A stretch of DNA of 8,236 bases from Oscillospiraceae bacterium (GCA_902797915.1 CADBUK010000014.1:1-8236); one strand, 5' to 3'. Shown: positions 1 through 7,517, counted from the stretch's first letter. Program-made: numbers and translations. Notes: generated by a model from the sequence alone, not told the origin.

Positions 1-1
1 A

Positions 2-562
2 AACAGCGGCAAAATGGCTGCTCTCGGACATCCTATAACGGATGTTGATACGGGGGAGATTATGCCGCTTTTAAACGGCGAGGCGGTTGAAACGAAGGTT
101 ACCTCCGTTATCAAATCCACAAGCGCCGAAACGGGCTCAATTTGCTGTGATTTTCTGAACGCCTCAATTGCAAGCCTTGAAAAGAATTCGCGTTCCGGCG
201 TTTACGGAGATTACTCTAAGAGCGCTGATTTTTCAGCCTGCAGTCCGTATATTGTTGCACTGCCGCAGGAGGTTGAAAGGGGCTTTTGTCAGATTATTAC
301 AACCGTTGAAGACGGCTTACCGCAAGTCTATTCTGCCGAGATAACGCGCATTTTTTATAATGACGATGAAAAAAATATGGTAATAAGGATTACAGACGAC
401 GCTTTAATTAATAAAACGGGAGGAATAGTGCAGGGGATGAGCGGCACCCCGATTATTCAGAACGGTAAATTAATCGGCGCAATTACGCACGTTATCATCA
501 ATAATCCGCTCAAAGGCTATGCCGTTTTTGCGCACACAATGCTGCAGGAGTGCCGTTATTAA
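2..562 (+). CDS. spoIVB: SpoIVB-like S55 serine peptidase, 3' part (5' end outside window)
   Basis: In Bacillus, SpoIVB is secreted from the forespore into the intermembrane space and cleaves SpoIVFA, which triggers pro-sigma-K processing. The open frame runs in from the left edge, so the N-terminal transmembrane and PDZ parts are missing and only the peptidase domain is seen. Counting from the in-frame ATG at 14 (probably internal, not the start), the catalytic His is residue 6 in LGHPITDVDTGE. The Asp of the ITD motif is residue 128, and the Ser is residue 143 in GIVQGMSGTPI (codon 440-442). The His-Ser distance of 137 is close to that between His236 and Ser378 of B. subtilis SpoIVB, and the Asp lies 15 residues before the Ser as in that protein. 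The end (GKLIGAITHVIINNPLKGYA) is also typical. All three catalytic residues are kept, so it should be active. The usual downstream partner spo0A is not here; a glycosyltransferase gene follows. A SpoIVB paralogue remains possible. Confidence 0.93.
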   Translation, partial: NSGKMAALGHPITDVDTGEIMPLLNGEAVETKVTSVIKSTSAETGSICCDFLNASIASLEKNSRSGVYGDYSKSADFSACSPYIVALPQEVERGFCQIITTVEDGLPQVYSAEITRIFYNDDEKNMVIRITDDALINKTGGIVQGMSGTPIIQNGKLIGAITHVIINNPLKGYAVFAHTMLQECRY

Positions 563-612
563 CTGACAGTTGCTGCAATTAGTAAAAAAACGGTTAATAA
601 TTTAATATATAT

Positions 613-641
613 TTGATTATAAGTTTTTTATATGTTATATT
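613..641 (+). promoter_or_regulatory. Sigma-A-type promoter for the glycosyltransferase-YfhO operon
   Basis: TTGATT (613-618), a 17-bp spacer and TATATT (636-641) form a near-consensus pair. A TG at 633-634 adds an extended -10 element. It sits in an AT-rich gap of 119 bp between spoIVB and the next gene, and the start codon follows about 40 bp later behind AGGAGG (671-676). This suggests the operon is transcribed on its own and does not depend on sporulation-specific read-through from spoIVB. Confidence 0.6.
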
Positions 642-681
642 ATAGAAGAATGGAAAAGTATGTAAATTACAGGAGGACGCT

Positions 682-2808
682 ATGGGTATTTCCGTTTCGG
701 TAATAATTCCGATTTATAATGCTGAAAAATATCTTCCCCAGTGCCTTGACAGTCTGCTCGGTCAGACGCTTAGCGATATTGAAATTATCTGCATAGACGA
801 CGGCTCAACCGACGGCTCGCTCAAGGTTCTTGAGGCATATCAAAAGCAGGATTACCGCGTTAAAATCAGCTCTCAGAAAAACGCAGGCGCAGGCGCCGCG
901 CGTAACAGGGGCATAACTTACGCTAACGGTAAGTACGTCTATTTCTTTGACGCTGATGACGTTGCCGATAAAAAGCTTCTTGAGCTCGCTTTTAACAGGG
1001 CAGAGGAAACGGAAGCTGACATCGTTGCGTTTAACGGCAGCACTTTTACTGACGACGATTTGAGCACTGCAAAGCTTAAACAGGGCTTTTCAAAAGGCTC
1101 CGTTAAAAGCGTTGGCGAGGTATTTTCCTATAAGGATTACCCTCAAAGCATTCTCAGCATTGTTAATGTTGTGCCGTGGAATAAGCTCATACTGCGTTCC
1201 TTTATACTTGAAAAGGGCTTGAAGTATGAGGAAATATCCTCCACAAACGATATAACCTTCAGCGCTGTTGCCGCTGCAAACGCTTCAAAAATCGCTTTGC
1301 TTGATAAAAATCTGATGTATTACCGTCTCGGGCATTCGGGTACGGTTTCATCAACTAAAACCAAAAATCTTAATAATGTTATCACCGCTGTTGAAAGCGT
1401 TGCCTCGCAGGTTGAAACGCTTGAATACTATGAGGAAATCAAGCCCTCTCTTATGCGCTTTGTAATCGACAATTACATATTTGCGTTTATGAGTTATACG
1501 GATGATTTTGCCTCCGATATTTCGAAGGATTATTACAATTTTATATATGAGAGGTTTAATTCCGATTTGTTTGCGGATTATCGTGAGGAATACGTTCCCT
1601 CGGTTAAGCTTCGCAGGCTTTATCGGAAAATTAAGAATACCCCTTATGATGAAATGCTCGAAATTAAGGGCAAACAGCTTATCGTTTCCTTTACCACTTA
1701 TCCGAAAAGGATTTCAACAATTCACCGTGTTGTAGATAACATTGCCCGTCAGAGTAAAAAGGCGGACGCTGTATATCTATGGCTTGCAAGTGAGCAGTTC
1801 CCGAACGGAAACGCCGATTTGCCGCAGGAGCTTTTAGAACGTGCTGAGCAGGGGCTTGTGGAAATCCGCTGGTGTGATGAGGATATCCGCTCTCACAAAA
1901 AGTATTTTTACGCAATGCAGGAATTTCCGCAGGCGCTCATCGTAACGCTTGATGATGATTTGGTTTACCCCGATAATATAATTCAGACCTTGTTTGAGTG
2001 CTACATCTGTAATCCTGATTGCGTTTCGGCTATGCGCGCCCACGTTGAAATAATCAATTTCCAGAAGTACGGCGAGGTCATTCCTTACGAATTATGGCTG
2101 CCAGAGTACAGGGACAGGATTTTTGAACCGTCAATGCAGCTGTTTGCAACAAGCGGCGCAGGAACGCTTTATCCTCCGAATGTGCTTGATAAGCACGTTT
2201 TCAATAAGGAAAAATTCCTTGAGCTTTGCCCGCTTGCCGATGATATCTGGCTTAATATTATGCAGCTTGTCAAGGGCACGCCGACCGTTGTAGCATCAGA
2301 CAACTATTTCCTCCACCTGATTGAAGGAACGCAGGAAACTACGCTGTTTGACGAAAATGTGGGCGGAGGTAAAAACGACCTGCAGTATGCTGCCGTTCGT
2401 GAATGGATTAAATCCGAATTCGGAGAGGACGTTGTATATAAGCATTTAACTGAAAGCAACCTTCCGCTTAACCTTGCGGATTATGACGTTTTTTCGGAAT
2501 ATCTTATATTCCTGCACAACACGGAAAAGCAGCTTCGCAGAAAGCTTGCGCAGTCAAATAAGGAAAAGTCGGAAACGGCAAGAAAGCTTAAAACCGCTTA
2601 CGCCGAGAAATCCGAGGTTACCAAAAAGCTTAATCAGACTTATGAGGAAAAAGCCGAAAGGGGCAGGGAACTGCAAAAGCTTCAGCAGGATTATAATAAA
2701 ACCAGTAAAGCGCTTAAAGATTTAAGGCGCCAGACCAAACGCTCATATATTTTCAGAACCGAACGCTTTGTTTACAGAAAATTAAAGCGTCTGACAGGCA
2801 AAAAATAA
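682..2808 (+). CDS. Two-domain glycosyltransferase with C-terminal coiled coil
   Basis: The 708-residue protein has no signal peptide or clear membrane helix, so it is probably cytoplasmic or peripheral. Residues 1-220 are a GT2 (GT-A fold) domain: SVIIPIYNAEKYL at the start, DDGS at 39-42, the metal-binding DADD at 90-93, and a TND motif (188-190) where the catalytic acid is usual. Residues about 331-590 form a second glycosyltransferase-like domain that opens with LIVSFTTYPKRIS. It has a DDD motif at 424-426 within VTLDDDLVYP, a HKKYFYAMQEFP stretch and an ADDIWL motif around 519-524. Residues about 612-685 are a highly charged coiled coil with three 14-residue repeats, followed by a basic tail (RSYIFRTERFVYRKLKR) that could touch the membrane. 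The start is fixed by AGGAGG five bases upstream. The next gene, for a YfhO-family protein, follows after 28 bp. The proteins probably build or decorate a surface polysaccharide; donor and acceptor sugars cannot be read from the sequence. Confidence 0.9.
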   Translation: MGISVSVIIPIYNAEKYLPQCLDSLLGQTLSDIEIICIDDGSTDGSLKVLEAYQKQDYRVKISSQKNAGAGAARNRGITYANGKYVYFFDADDVADKKLLELAFNRAEETEADIVAFNGSTFTDDDLSTAKLKQGFSKGSVKSVGEVFSYKDYPQSILSIVNVVPWNKLILRSFILEKGLKYEEISSTNDITFSAVAAANASKIALLDKNLMYYRLGHSGTVSSTKTKNLNNVITAVESVASQVETLEYYEEIKPSLMRFVIDNYIFAFMSYTDDFASDISKDYYNFIYERFNSDLFADYREEYVPSVKLRRLYRKIKNTPYDEMLEIKGKQLIVSFTTYPKRISTIHRVVDNIARQSKKADAVYLWLASEQFPNGNADLPQELLERAEQGLVEIRWCDEDIRSHKKYFYAMQEFPQALIVTLDDDLVYPDNIIQTLFECYICNPDCVSAMRAHVEIINFQKYGEVIPYELWLPEYRDRIFEPSMQLFATSGAGTLYPPNVLDKHVFNKEKFLELCPLADDIWLNIMQLVKGTPTVVASDNYFLHLIEGTQETTLFDENVGGGKNDLQYAAVREWIKSEFGEDVVYKHLTESNLPLNLADYDVFSEYLIFLHNTEKQLRRKLAQSNKEKSETARKLKTAYAEKSEVTKKLNQTYEEKAERGRELQKLQQDYNKTSKALKDLRRQTKRSYIFRTERFVYRKLKRLTGKK
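2560..2685 (+). repeat. Three tandem 14-residue (42-bp) coiled-coil repeats in the glycosyltransferase
   Basis: Protein residues 627-640, 641-654 and 655-668 align end to end. Each has an acidic/basic start (KEKSE, AEKSE, EEKAE), a Lys or Arg in the middle and a Leu at position 10; the first two end in Tyr. Fourteen residues are two heptads, as expected for a continuous coiled coil. The DNA copies (2560-2601, 2602-2643, 2644-2685) have diverged at many codon third positions, so this is a conserved protein pattern and not a fresh DNA duplication. Confidence 0.7.
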
Positions 2809-2836
2809 GACTTATAAATAATAAAGGAAAACTGTT

Positions 2837-5467
2837 ATGAAAAAAACACTCAGCACAAAACAATTAACGTTATTAACTATTATTGCCTCTTTTTTAATTC
2901 CGCTTTTGGTAATGTGTGTTGTCTTTAAGTTCAGGCATATTGCGCCTTTCGGAGACACGTCCATTCTTATCTGGGACTCCAAGCTTCAGTATAAGGATTA
3001 TTTCGGCTATCTTTGGGACGTGCTTCACGGCAACGCAAGCTTTGAATACTCAGCCTCAAAATCCCTCGGCGGACAGACAATCGGTCTTGTAGCTTATTAC
3101 TTAACCTGCCCGCTCAACCTCTTGGTTTATTTTATTGACAAGTCGCAGATTTCGCTTTTCATTTCGTTTGAAACGCTTATTAAAACTGCCTTCGGCGGCT
3201 TGACTGCGGCATATTTTGTAAGGAAAAGGTATAACATCTCTGCGCTCTGGACGGTTATCGTTTCCGTTTGCTATGCGCTTATGGAATACAGCGTTGTTTA
3301 CGGCAGTAATCTTATGTGGCTTGACGGCGTTGTAATTCTTCCGATTGCATGCCTCGGCGTTTATGAGCTGCTTTATAACAATAAAAAGCTTTTACTCTTC
3401 TTCGCGGTATTAATCGCCATCTTTTCAAACTGGTATGCAGGCTTTATGGTTTGCCTTATGACAGGCTTCTATTTCCTGTATGAGCTTGTGCTTAAATATG
3501 ATTTTAACAGCGTAAATCAGTTTAAAGAGAGCGTTAAGCCCGCAGTTATTGATATTATTAAGGTCGGTGCCGATATGGTGCTCGGCGTTCTTGCAAGCGG
3601 CGTTCTGCTTGTTCCTGCTCTTCTTTCGCTTGTAGGCGGCAAGGCAAAGCTTGATTTGTTCCACAGAACAATTAATGTCGGTCTGCTTGAAGCTTTTAAG
3701 GGCTTTGCAATCAACGCAAACTTTAATGGCAGAACGGCACCCCTGCTTTACTGCGGCTCAATTATGCTTGTGCTTGCGGTTTATCTGCTGTTCTGTAAAA
3801 GGGAAAGCGTTAAGCTTCGTATATGCAGCGCGGTGTTCTTCTTCTTTATGATTTTCAGTTTTGTTTTTGATGAGCTGAATATTATGTGGACCGCGTTTGT
3901 TAAAAGTAATTCCTACTGTTTCAGATGGTCGTTTACCTTCGGCTTTCTTATGTTAATGCTCGCTTCAATGGGCATTAAGTCTATTTACGAAAAAGGGTTT
4001 GACAAGGCGTCGGCACTCAAGGCGTTTGCAACCGTTGCCGCTGTGTTTGCGGTTGTGGATATTTCCGATATGTTCTACAGCAAGTTCGGCGCTTACGCAA
4101 CGATGTTCGTTATATTCTGCTTTTTTATCGCCGTTGCCGCTATCGGTATGCTTAAAGATAAAAAAGTGCTCAGGTCGCTTTGTGTACTTATCGTTCTTGT
4201 TCTTTCCGTCGGAGAGCTTACAGTAAACGCTTACCATGACTTTAATAAATATAAGGACGTTGAATCGGAGTTTGTATCATTTGTTCAACAGATGGAACCC
4301 GTTATTAACGAAATCAAAGAAAAGGACGATTCCTTCTACCGCCTTGAAAAACATTCAACCTATCTCAATCTTGTAGGAAGGGATGTTGCCAACAGCGAGT
4401 CCTTTTTGTTTAATTACAACGGCATTGAAAACTATACCTCAACCTATGACCCGAATGTTGATACGTTCTTCGGCGTAATGGGTTATTCCGATTCAACCTA
4501 TGTTCCCGCAGATGACTCTTCTGACGAAGCGCCGTTCCCGACTGACGTTTACTGGAACAGCCCCATGCTTCTTATGGATTCAATTCTCGGTATTAAATAT
4601 CAAATCCTTGAAAAGAAAACCGTCGGCTTGAAAGATGTTGAAACCGAAGCGGCAGTTCCAATGGATATGCACCTTTATGAAAATCAGTATGCGCTTCCTC
4701 TTGCGTATAATGTTTCCGACGCGTTTAACAGCGAGCTTGTTTATGACAGAAATCCGTTTGACAATCAGGAAAAATTCCTTGACTCCATTCTCGGCAGGGA
4801 AGCCAATGCATATGTAAATCTTGATTTCAGCCTTGAAAAGTATGAAAAGAAGATTGAAACCTATAAAGCGGTTGCCGCTGTTGACGGACCTTTGTATTTC
4901 TACACGGACGGCTCCGATATTCACGAGGAGCTTCATAATTCAAACTGCGACGTTTTCATCAACGGCCAGCATGTTCAGCCCGTTTGCAGACGTTTTGAAA
5001 TGAGCGCCGTTTACCTCGGCAATTTCAAAAAGGGCGACAAGCTTACCGTAGCCGTTAAGCATTATTCGGAAGATAAAGACGAGCATAATATTTACCTTGC
5101 ACAGCTTAACGTAAATAATTTTGAACAGGCTATAAACGAAATTAAATCTGCAAGCACAACGGATTTGAATATTAAAGGCAATAAGGTTTCAGGTACTTAT
5201 ACAACCGACACTGCCTCAACGGTAATGATTACCCTGCCTTATACTGACGGCTGGACGGTTTATGTTGACGGAAAGCAGGTTGAATATAAGGAGCTCGGCA
5301 ATATCTTTATCGGTATTGACGTTGCTGCAGGCACGCACGAAATTTCAATGGTTTATACCACTCTTCATAAAAACGCAGGCATTGCCGCCTCATTTGTCGG
5401 CTTCGCAGGCTTTGCGGCTTGGTGCTGCCTTGATTTGATTGTTAAAAAGAAAAAGAAATCCAACTAA
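2837..5467 (+). CDS. YfhO-family membrane protein (probable GT-C type glycosyltransferase)
   Basis: YfhO proteins are multi-pass GT-C-like enzymes. In B. subtilis, YfhO works with CsbB and GtcA to glycosylate lipoteichoic acid from undecaprenyl-phosphate sugar. This 876-residue protein has the family layout. A first helix (about 11-31) is followed by an outer loop with FGDTSILIWD, holding Asp40 and Asp47, the kind of acidic residues GT-C enzymes use for catalysis. Next come LGGQTIGLVAYYL (77-89), roughly a dozen further helices up to about residue 465, and a large extracellular region (about 470-845). That region ends with the family hallmark PYTDGWTVYVDGKQVEY (801-817). A last helix (about 847-868) leads to a lysine-rich tail. 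The length is normal and the frame intact. AAAGGA (2823-2828) lies eight bases before the ATG. The gene shares a transcript with the upstream glycosyltransferase. Neither a CsbB-type (membrane-helix) GT2 nor GtcA is in the window, so the sugar-lipid supply must come from elsewhere or work differently. Family call firm, substrate unknown. Confidence 0.9.
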   Translation: MKKTLSTKQLTLLTIIASFLIPLLVMCVVFKFRHIAPFGDTSILIWDSKLQYKDYFGYLWDVLHGNASFEYSASKSLGGQTIGLVAYYLTCPLNLLVYFIDKSQISLFISFETLIKTAFGGLTAAYFVRKRYNISALWTVIVSVCYALMEYSVVYGSNLMWLDGVVILPIACLGVYELLYNNKKLLLFFAVLIAIFSNWYAGFMVCLMTGFYFLYELVLKYDFNSVNQFKESVKPAVIDIIKVGADMVLGVLASGVLLVPALLSLVGGKAKLDLFHRTINVGLLEAFKGFAINANFNGRTAPLLYCGSIMLVLAVYLLFCKRESVKLRICSAVFFFFMIFSFVFDELNIMWTAFVKSNSYCFRWSFTFGFLMLMLASMGIKSIYEKGFDKASALKAFATVAAVFAVVDISDMFYSKFGAYATMFVIFCFFIAVAAIGMLKDKKVLRSLCVLIVLVLSVGELTVNAYHDFNKYKDVESEFVSFVQQMEPVINEIKEKDDSFYRLEKHSTYLNLVGRDVANSESFLFNYNGIENYTSTYDPNVDTFFGVMGYSDSTYVPADDSSDEAPFPTDVYWNSPMLLMDSILGIKYQILEKKTVGLKDVETEAAVPMDMHLYENQYALPLAYNVSDAFNSELVYDRNPFDNQEKFLDSILGREANAYVNLDFSLEKYEKKIETYKAVAAVDGPLYFYTDGSDIHEELHNSNCDVFINGQHVQPVCRRFEMSAVYLGNFKKGDKLTVAVKHYSEDKDEHNIYLAQLNVNNFEQAINEIKSASTTDLNIKGNKVSGTYTTDTASTVMITLPYTDGWTVYVDGKQVEYKELGNIFIGIDVAAGTHEISMVYTTLHKNAGIAASFVGFAGFAAWCCLDLIVKKKKKSN

Positions 5468-5473
5468 TAAGAA

Positions 5474-5506
5474 ACCGCAGGGTGATTAAACCCTGCGGTG
5501 TTTTTT
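5474..5506 (+). terminator. Intrinsic terminator, probably used from both sides
   Basis: ACCGCAGGG (5474-5482) pairs perfectly with CCCTGCGGT (5491-5499), a GC-rich 9-bp stem with an 8-base loop, followed by six T (5501-5506). It starts seven bases after the YfhO stop codon. The convergent GH127 gene on the - strand ends at 5505, so its stop codon overlaps the T-tract. Read from that side the same hairpin follows directly and is trailed by TTTCTTATT, so it can also end that transcript. Confidence 0.93.
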
Positions 5507-7424
5507 ACATTCTTATGTACACCTGCATTTCGCCTTCGCCGCGGTTTGCCCATTTGTAATACGGAATAAGCTTAATCCTTTCCAAATGCTCCTTCGGTTT
5601 TTTATAGTCAAAATACAGTGCGTTGCCGCTGTCTTCAGCGCGGTATGCGTTTGCTGAAATACATTCGCCGTCAAAGCTGAATTTCGGGTGGGGGGAGAGG
5701 CGTAAAAGATGCAGTCCCTTTCCGTTGTCCGCTTCCTCAAGACAGTAAACGAGGGGACCTCTTGTAATTGAAGCCTTGCCTATGTTTTCACGCACGCGGT
5801 TACTTGCGCTGATAATTCTGATTTGCGGGTTGAACTCTGCGGTTATTTCGTCGCAGCCGTTAATTTCAAAGTAAGCATATCCGTTTTTGATAAACGGGTT
5901 TTCTTTGCTGAAGCGAAAATCCCTGCTCCATTCGGGAATTCTTAAAGCAAGCGTAAAGGTTTTGTCAGACTTAACGCTGATTTTAACCCTGCCGCTGTTC
6001 AGGTAATCGCTTTGAATGCTGATACTGCCGAAGGTGGACTGCGCTTCAAGCGAGCAGTACAGGTTAATAAACAAAGTGCTTTCATTTTCGGTAAGGCAGT
6101 ATCCGCCGAGCCCTGAAATCATTCTTGCGATGTTCGGCGGGCAGCACGCACAGGTAAACCACTTTTGCCTCTGCGTTTTAATGTGCGATTTGTCGCTGTC
6201 AGCCTTTATCTCGCTCGGTACTGCTTCAAGCGGATTTGTGTAGAAGAACGACTTGCCGTCCTCTGCCATTCCGCTCAGTATTCCGTTGTAAAGGCAGCGC
6301 TCCATAACGTCGGCATATTTGGAGTTGTAATCCGTTTTTAGCATTCTGTGCGCAAAAAAGGTCAGCCCTATCGCCGCGCAGCTCTCGGCATAAGCCGTGC
6401 CGTTGGGTAAATGATAGTCGGCGGTAAACGCTTCTCCGTCCCTCGTTGAGCCTATGCCGCCCGTAATGTACATTCTTTTGTTCGTTATACTGTCAAACAG
6501 ACGCTTGCAGGCTTCAAACAGCTCCTTGTCATCAGTGTTTGCGGCAACGTCCGCCATACCGCTGTAAAGGTATACGGCTCTTACTGCGTGCCCAATGGCG
6601 TCTTTTTGTTCCCTGACGGGCAGGTGCGCCTGATTGTATTCATAGTAAAGCCCATCTCGGCTTGTGATGCCCTGTTCGGTGTCAAAATAGTACGGCTTAG
6701 TTCCTCTGCGGTCAATAAAGAGCTTTGCCTGCTTTAAATAACTGTCATTACCCGTGGTTTCAAAAAGCTTAATAAGCGCCATTTCGGCAATCTCATGCCC
6801 GCCGTAGCCCTTAATCCCGTTTTCGCCGAACGTTTTACAGATAAAGTCGGCAAACCTACAGGCGCAGTAAAGCAGCTCTTTTTTGCCCGTTGCGTTATAA
6901 TAGCTTACAGCCGCCTCCGCAAGATGTCCGAAGCAGTATAGCTCGTGATGGTCGCGCAGGTTTGTAAATCTGCTCGCAGGGTTGTTAATGCTGTAATGGG
7001 TATTAATATAACCGTCGCTTTCCTGAGCGCTGCAAATCAATTCAATCGCACCGTCGGCAAGCCTTTCAAGCTCTGCGTCCTTCTCATTTTGCAGTAAATA
7101 TCCGACTGCCTCAAGCCATTTGTATAAATCCGAATCCTGAAAAACCCAGCCCAAAAATGAGTCGGGCTCGGAATTGCTTTCGTTATATTCCCATTTGTCC
7201 GTGGGGTAAACAGGTACGGTTTCGCCGTTTGAACGCATTTTTATTGCTTCGGCAGCAAGCCTGAAATTGCGCAGGCAATAGCTTTTAGCGGCGCCCTCAA
7301 CTTCGTCGTTAAGCGCGCGCCACTGGTACGGAATAACCTCGTTTTTAATTAATTTGATTTTTTCGCTCCAAAAGCTGTCGGTAATCCTTACAGCGTTGTT
7401 TGGTATTGCAACGGCTCTGTTCAT
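5505..7424 (-). CDS. GH127 family glycoside hydrolase (probable beta-L-arabinofuranosidase)
   Basis: GH127 enzymes (formerly DUF1680) release beta-L-arabinofuranose using a cysteine nucleophile held by zinc; HypBA1 of Bifidobacterium longum is the model. The 639-residue length is close to HypBA1 (658). Numbering from the ATG at 7424, Glu331 lies in DGEAFTADYHLPNG, Glu347 and Cys349 in AESCA, and Cys427-Cys428 in FTCACCPPNIARM. They match HypBA1 Glu322 (acid/base), Glu338, Cys340, Cys417 (nucleophile) and Cys418 with a steady offset of 9-10. The N-terminal two thirds is an alpha/alpha barrel rich in helical stretches (RDHHELYCFGHLAEAA, GHAVRAVYLYSG); the remainder is beta-rich. There is no signal peptide, so it is probably cytoplasmic and acts on imported oligosaccharides from plant glycoproteins or arabinan. 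No transporter or other sugar enzyme adjoins it. GH127 also includes members of other specificity, so the substrate is inferred. Confidence 0.92.
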   Translation of the reverse strand: MNRAVAIPNNAVRITDSFWSEKIKLIKNEVIPYQWRALNDEVEGAAKSYCLRNFRLAAEAIKMRSNGETVPVYPTDKWEYNESNSEPDSFLGWVFQDSDLYKWLEAVGYLLQNEKDAELERLADGAIELICSAQESDGYINTHYSINNPASRFTNLRDHHELYCFGHLAEAAVSYYNATGKKELLYCACRFADFICKTFGENGIKGYGGHEIAEMALIKLFETTGNDSYLKQAKLFIDRRGTKPYYFDTEQGITSRDGLYYEYNQAHLPVREQKDAIGHAVRAVYLYSGMADVAANTDDKELFEACKRLFDSITNKRMYITGGIGSTRDGEAFTADYHLPNGTAYAESCAAIGLTFFAHRMLKTDYNSKYADVMERCLYNGILSGMAEDGKSFFYTNPLEAVPSEIKADSDKSHIKTQRQKWFTCACCPPNIARMISGLGGYCLTENESTLFINLYCSLEAQSTFGSISIQSDYLNSGRVKISVKSDKTFTLALRIPEWSRDFRFSKENPFIKNGYAYFEINGCDEITAEFNPQIRIISASNRVRENIGKASITRGPLVYCLEEADNGKGLHLLRLSPHPKFSFDGECISANAYRAEDSGNALYFDYKKPKEHLERIKLIPYYKWANRGEGEMQVYIRM

Positions 7425-7430
7425 AACTGC

Positions 7431-7435
7431 CCTCC
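7431..7435 (-). promoter_or_regulatory. Ribosome binding site that fixes the GH127 start
   Basis: Read on the - strand, GGAGG (7435-7431) stands six bases before the ATG at 7424. The reading frame stays open five codons further, to a TTG at 7439, but that start would place this Shine-Dalgarno sequence inside the coding region and has none of its own at a proper distance. The ATG gives the N-terminus MNRAVAIPNNAVRI. Confidence 0.85.
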
Positions 7436-7453
7436 GCAAAGTTTTATATCTCT

Positions 7454-7482
7454 ATTTTATTATAAAAACATCGGCAATGCAA
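7454..7482 (-). promoter_or_regulatory. Putative promoter of the GH127 gene, overlapping the upstream terminator
   Basis: On the - strand TTGCAT (7482-7477), 17 bp and TAAAAT (7459-7454) form a plausible sigma-A promoter. A perfect TATAAT (7464-7459) overlaps but has no -35 box at the right distance. The start codon is about 30 bp beyond the -10. The -35 box falls in the loop and 3' arm of the terminator hairpin of the preceding gene. Confidence 0.4.
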
Positions 7483-7497
7483 TAGCGCACTGCCGAT
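7464..7497 (-). terminator. Intrinsic terminator of the 99-residue membrane protein gene
   Basis: On the - strand ATCGGCAGTGC (7497-7487) pairs with GCATTGCCGAT (7480-7470) over 11 bp, with one G-U pair and a six-base loop (GCTATT), and is followed by GTTTTTA. The hairpin begins 20 bases after the stop codon at 7518. On the + strand the G-U pair becomes an A-C mismatch, so the structure is best suited to - strand RNA, although that side also has a T-run (7499-7503). Confidence 0.85.
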
Positions 7498-7517
7498 ATT
7501 TTTGTTTTGCTTAAATT

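Noticed and set aside
14..16. The ATG at 14 as the start of the S55 peptidase gene
   Set aside because: The frame is open to the left edge, the preceding codons (NSGK) continue the family sequence before the catalytic His, and the PDZ part expected upstream would otherwise be missing.
556..600. A hairpin after spoIVB: TTATTAACTG pairing with CGGTTAATAA
   Set aside because: The 10-bp stem is almost all A-T with one wobble pair, the loop is 25 bases, the stop codon is inside it and only a short T-run follows. It is a weak candidate for a terminator and may be chance in AT-rich DNA.
3965..4237. Open frames on both strands overlapping the YfhO gene
   Set aside because: They have atypical residue content (runs of His, Lys, Cys or Ser), no Shine-Dalgarno sequence, and are out of frame with a gene whose family signature spans the region.
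4580..4936. A 118-codon open frame on the - strand inside the YfhO gene
   Set aside because: It lies fully within a well supported membrane protein gene, has no good ribosome binding site and gives a low-complexity basic protein with no recognisable motif; an antisense shadow.
7497..7503. The 7470-7497 hairpin as a + strand terminator
   Set aside because: A T-run exists on that side, but there is no + strand gene upstream to terminate and the stem has a mismatch in that orientation.
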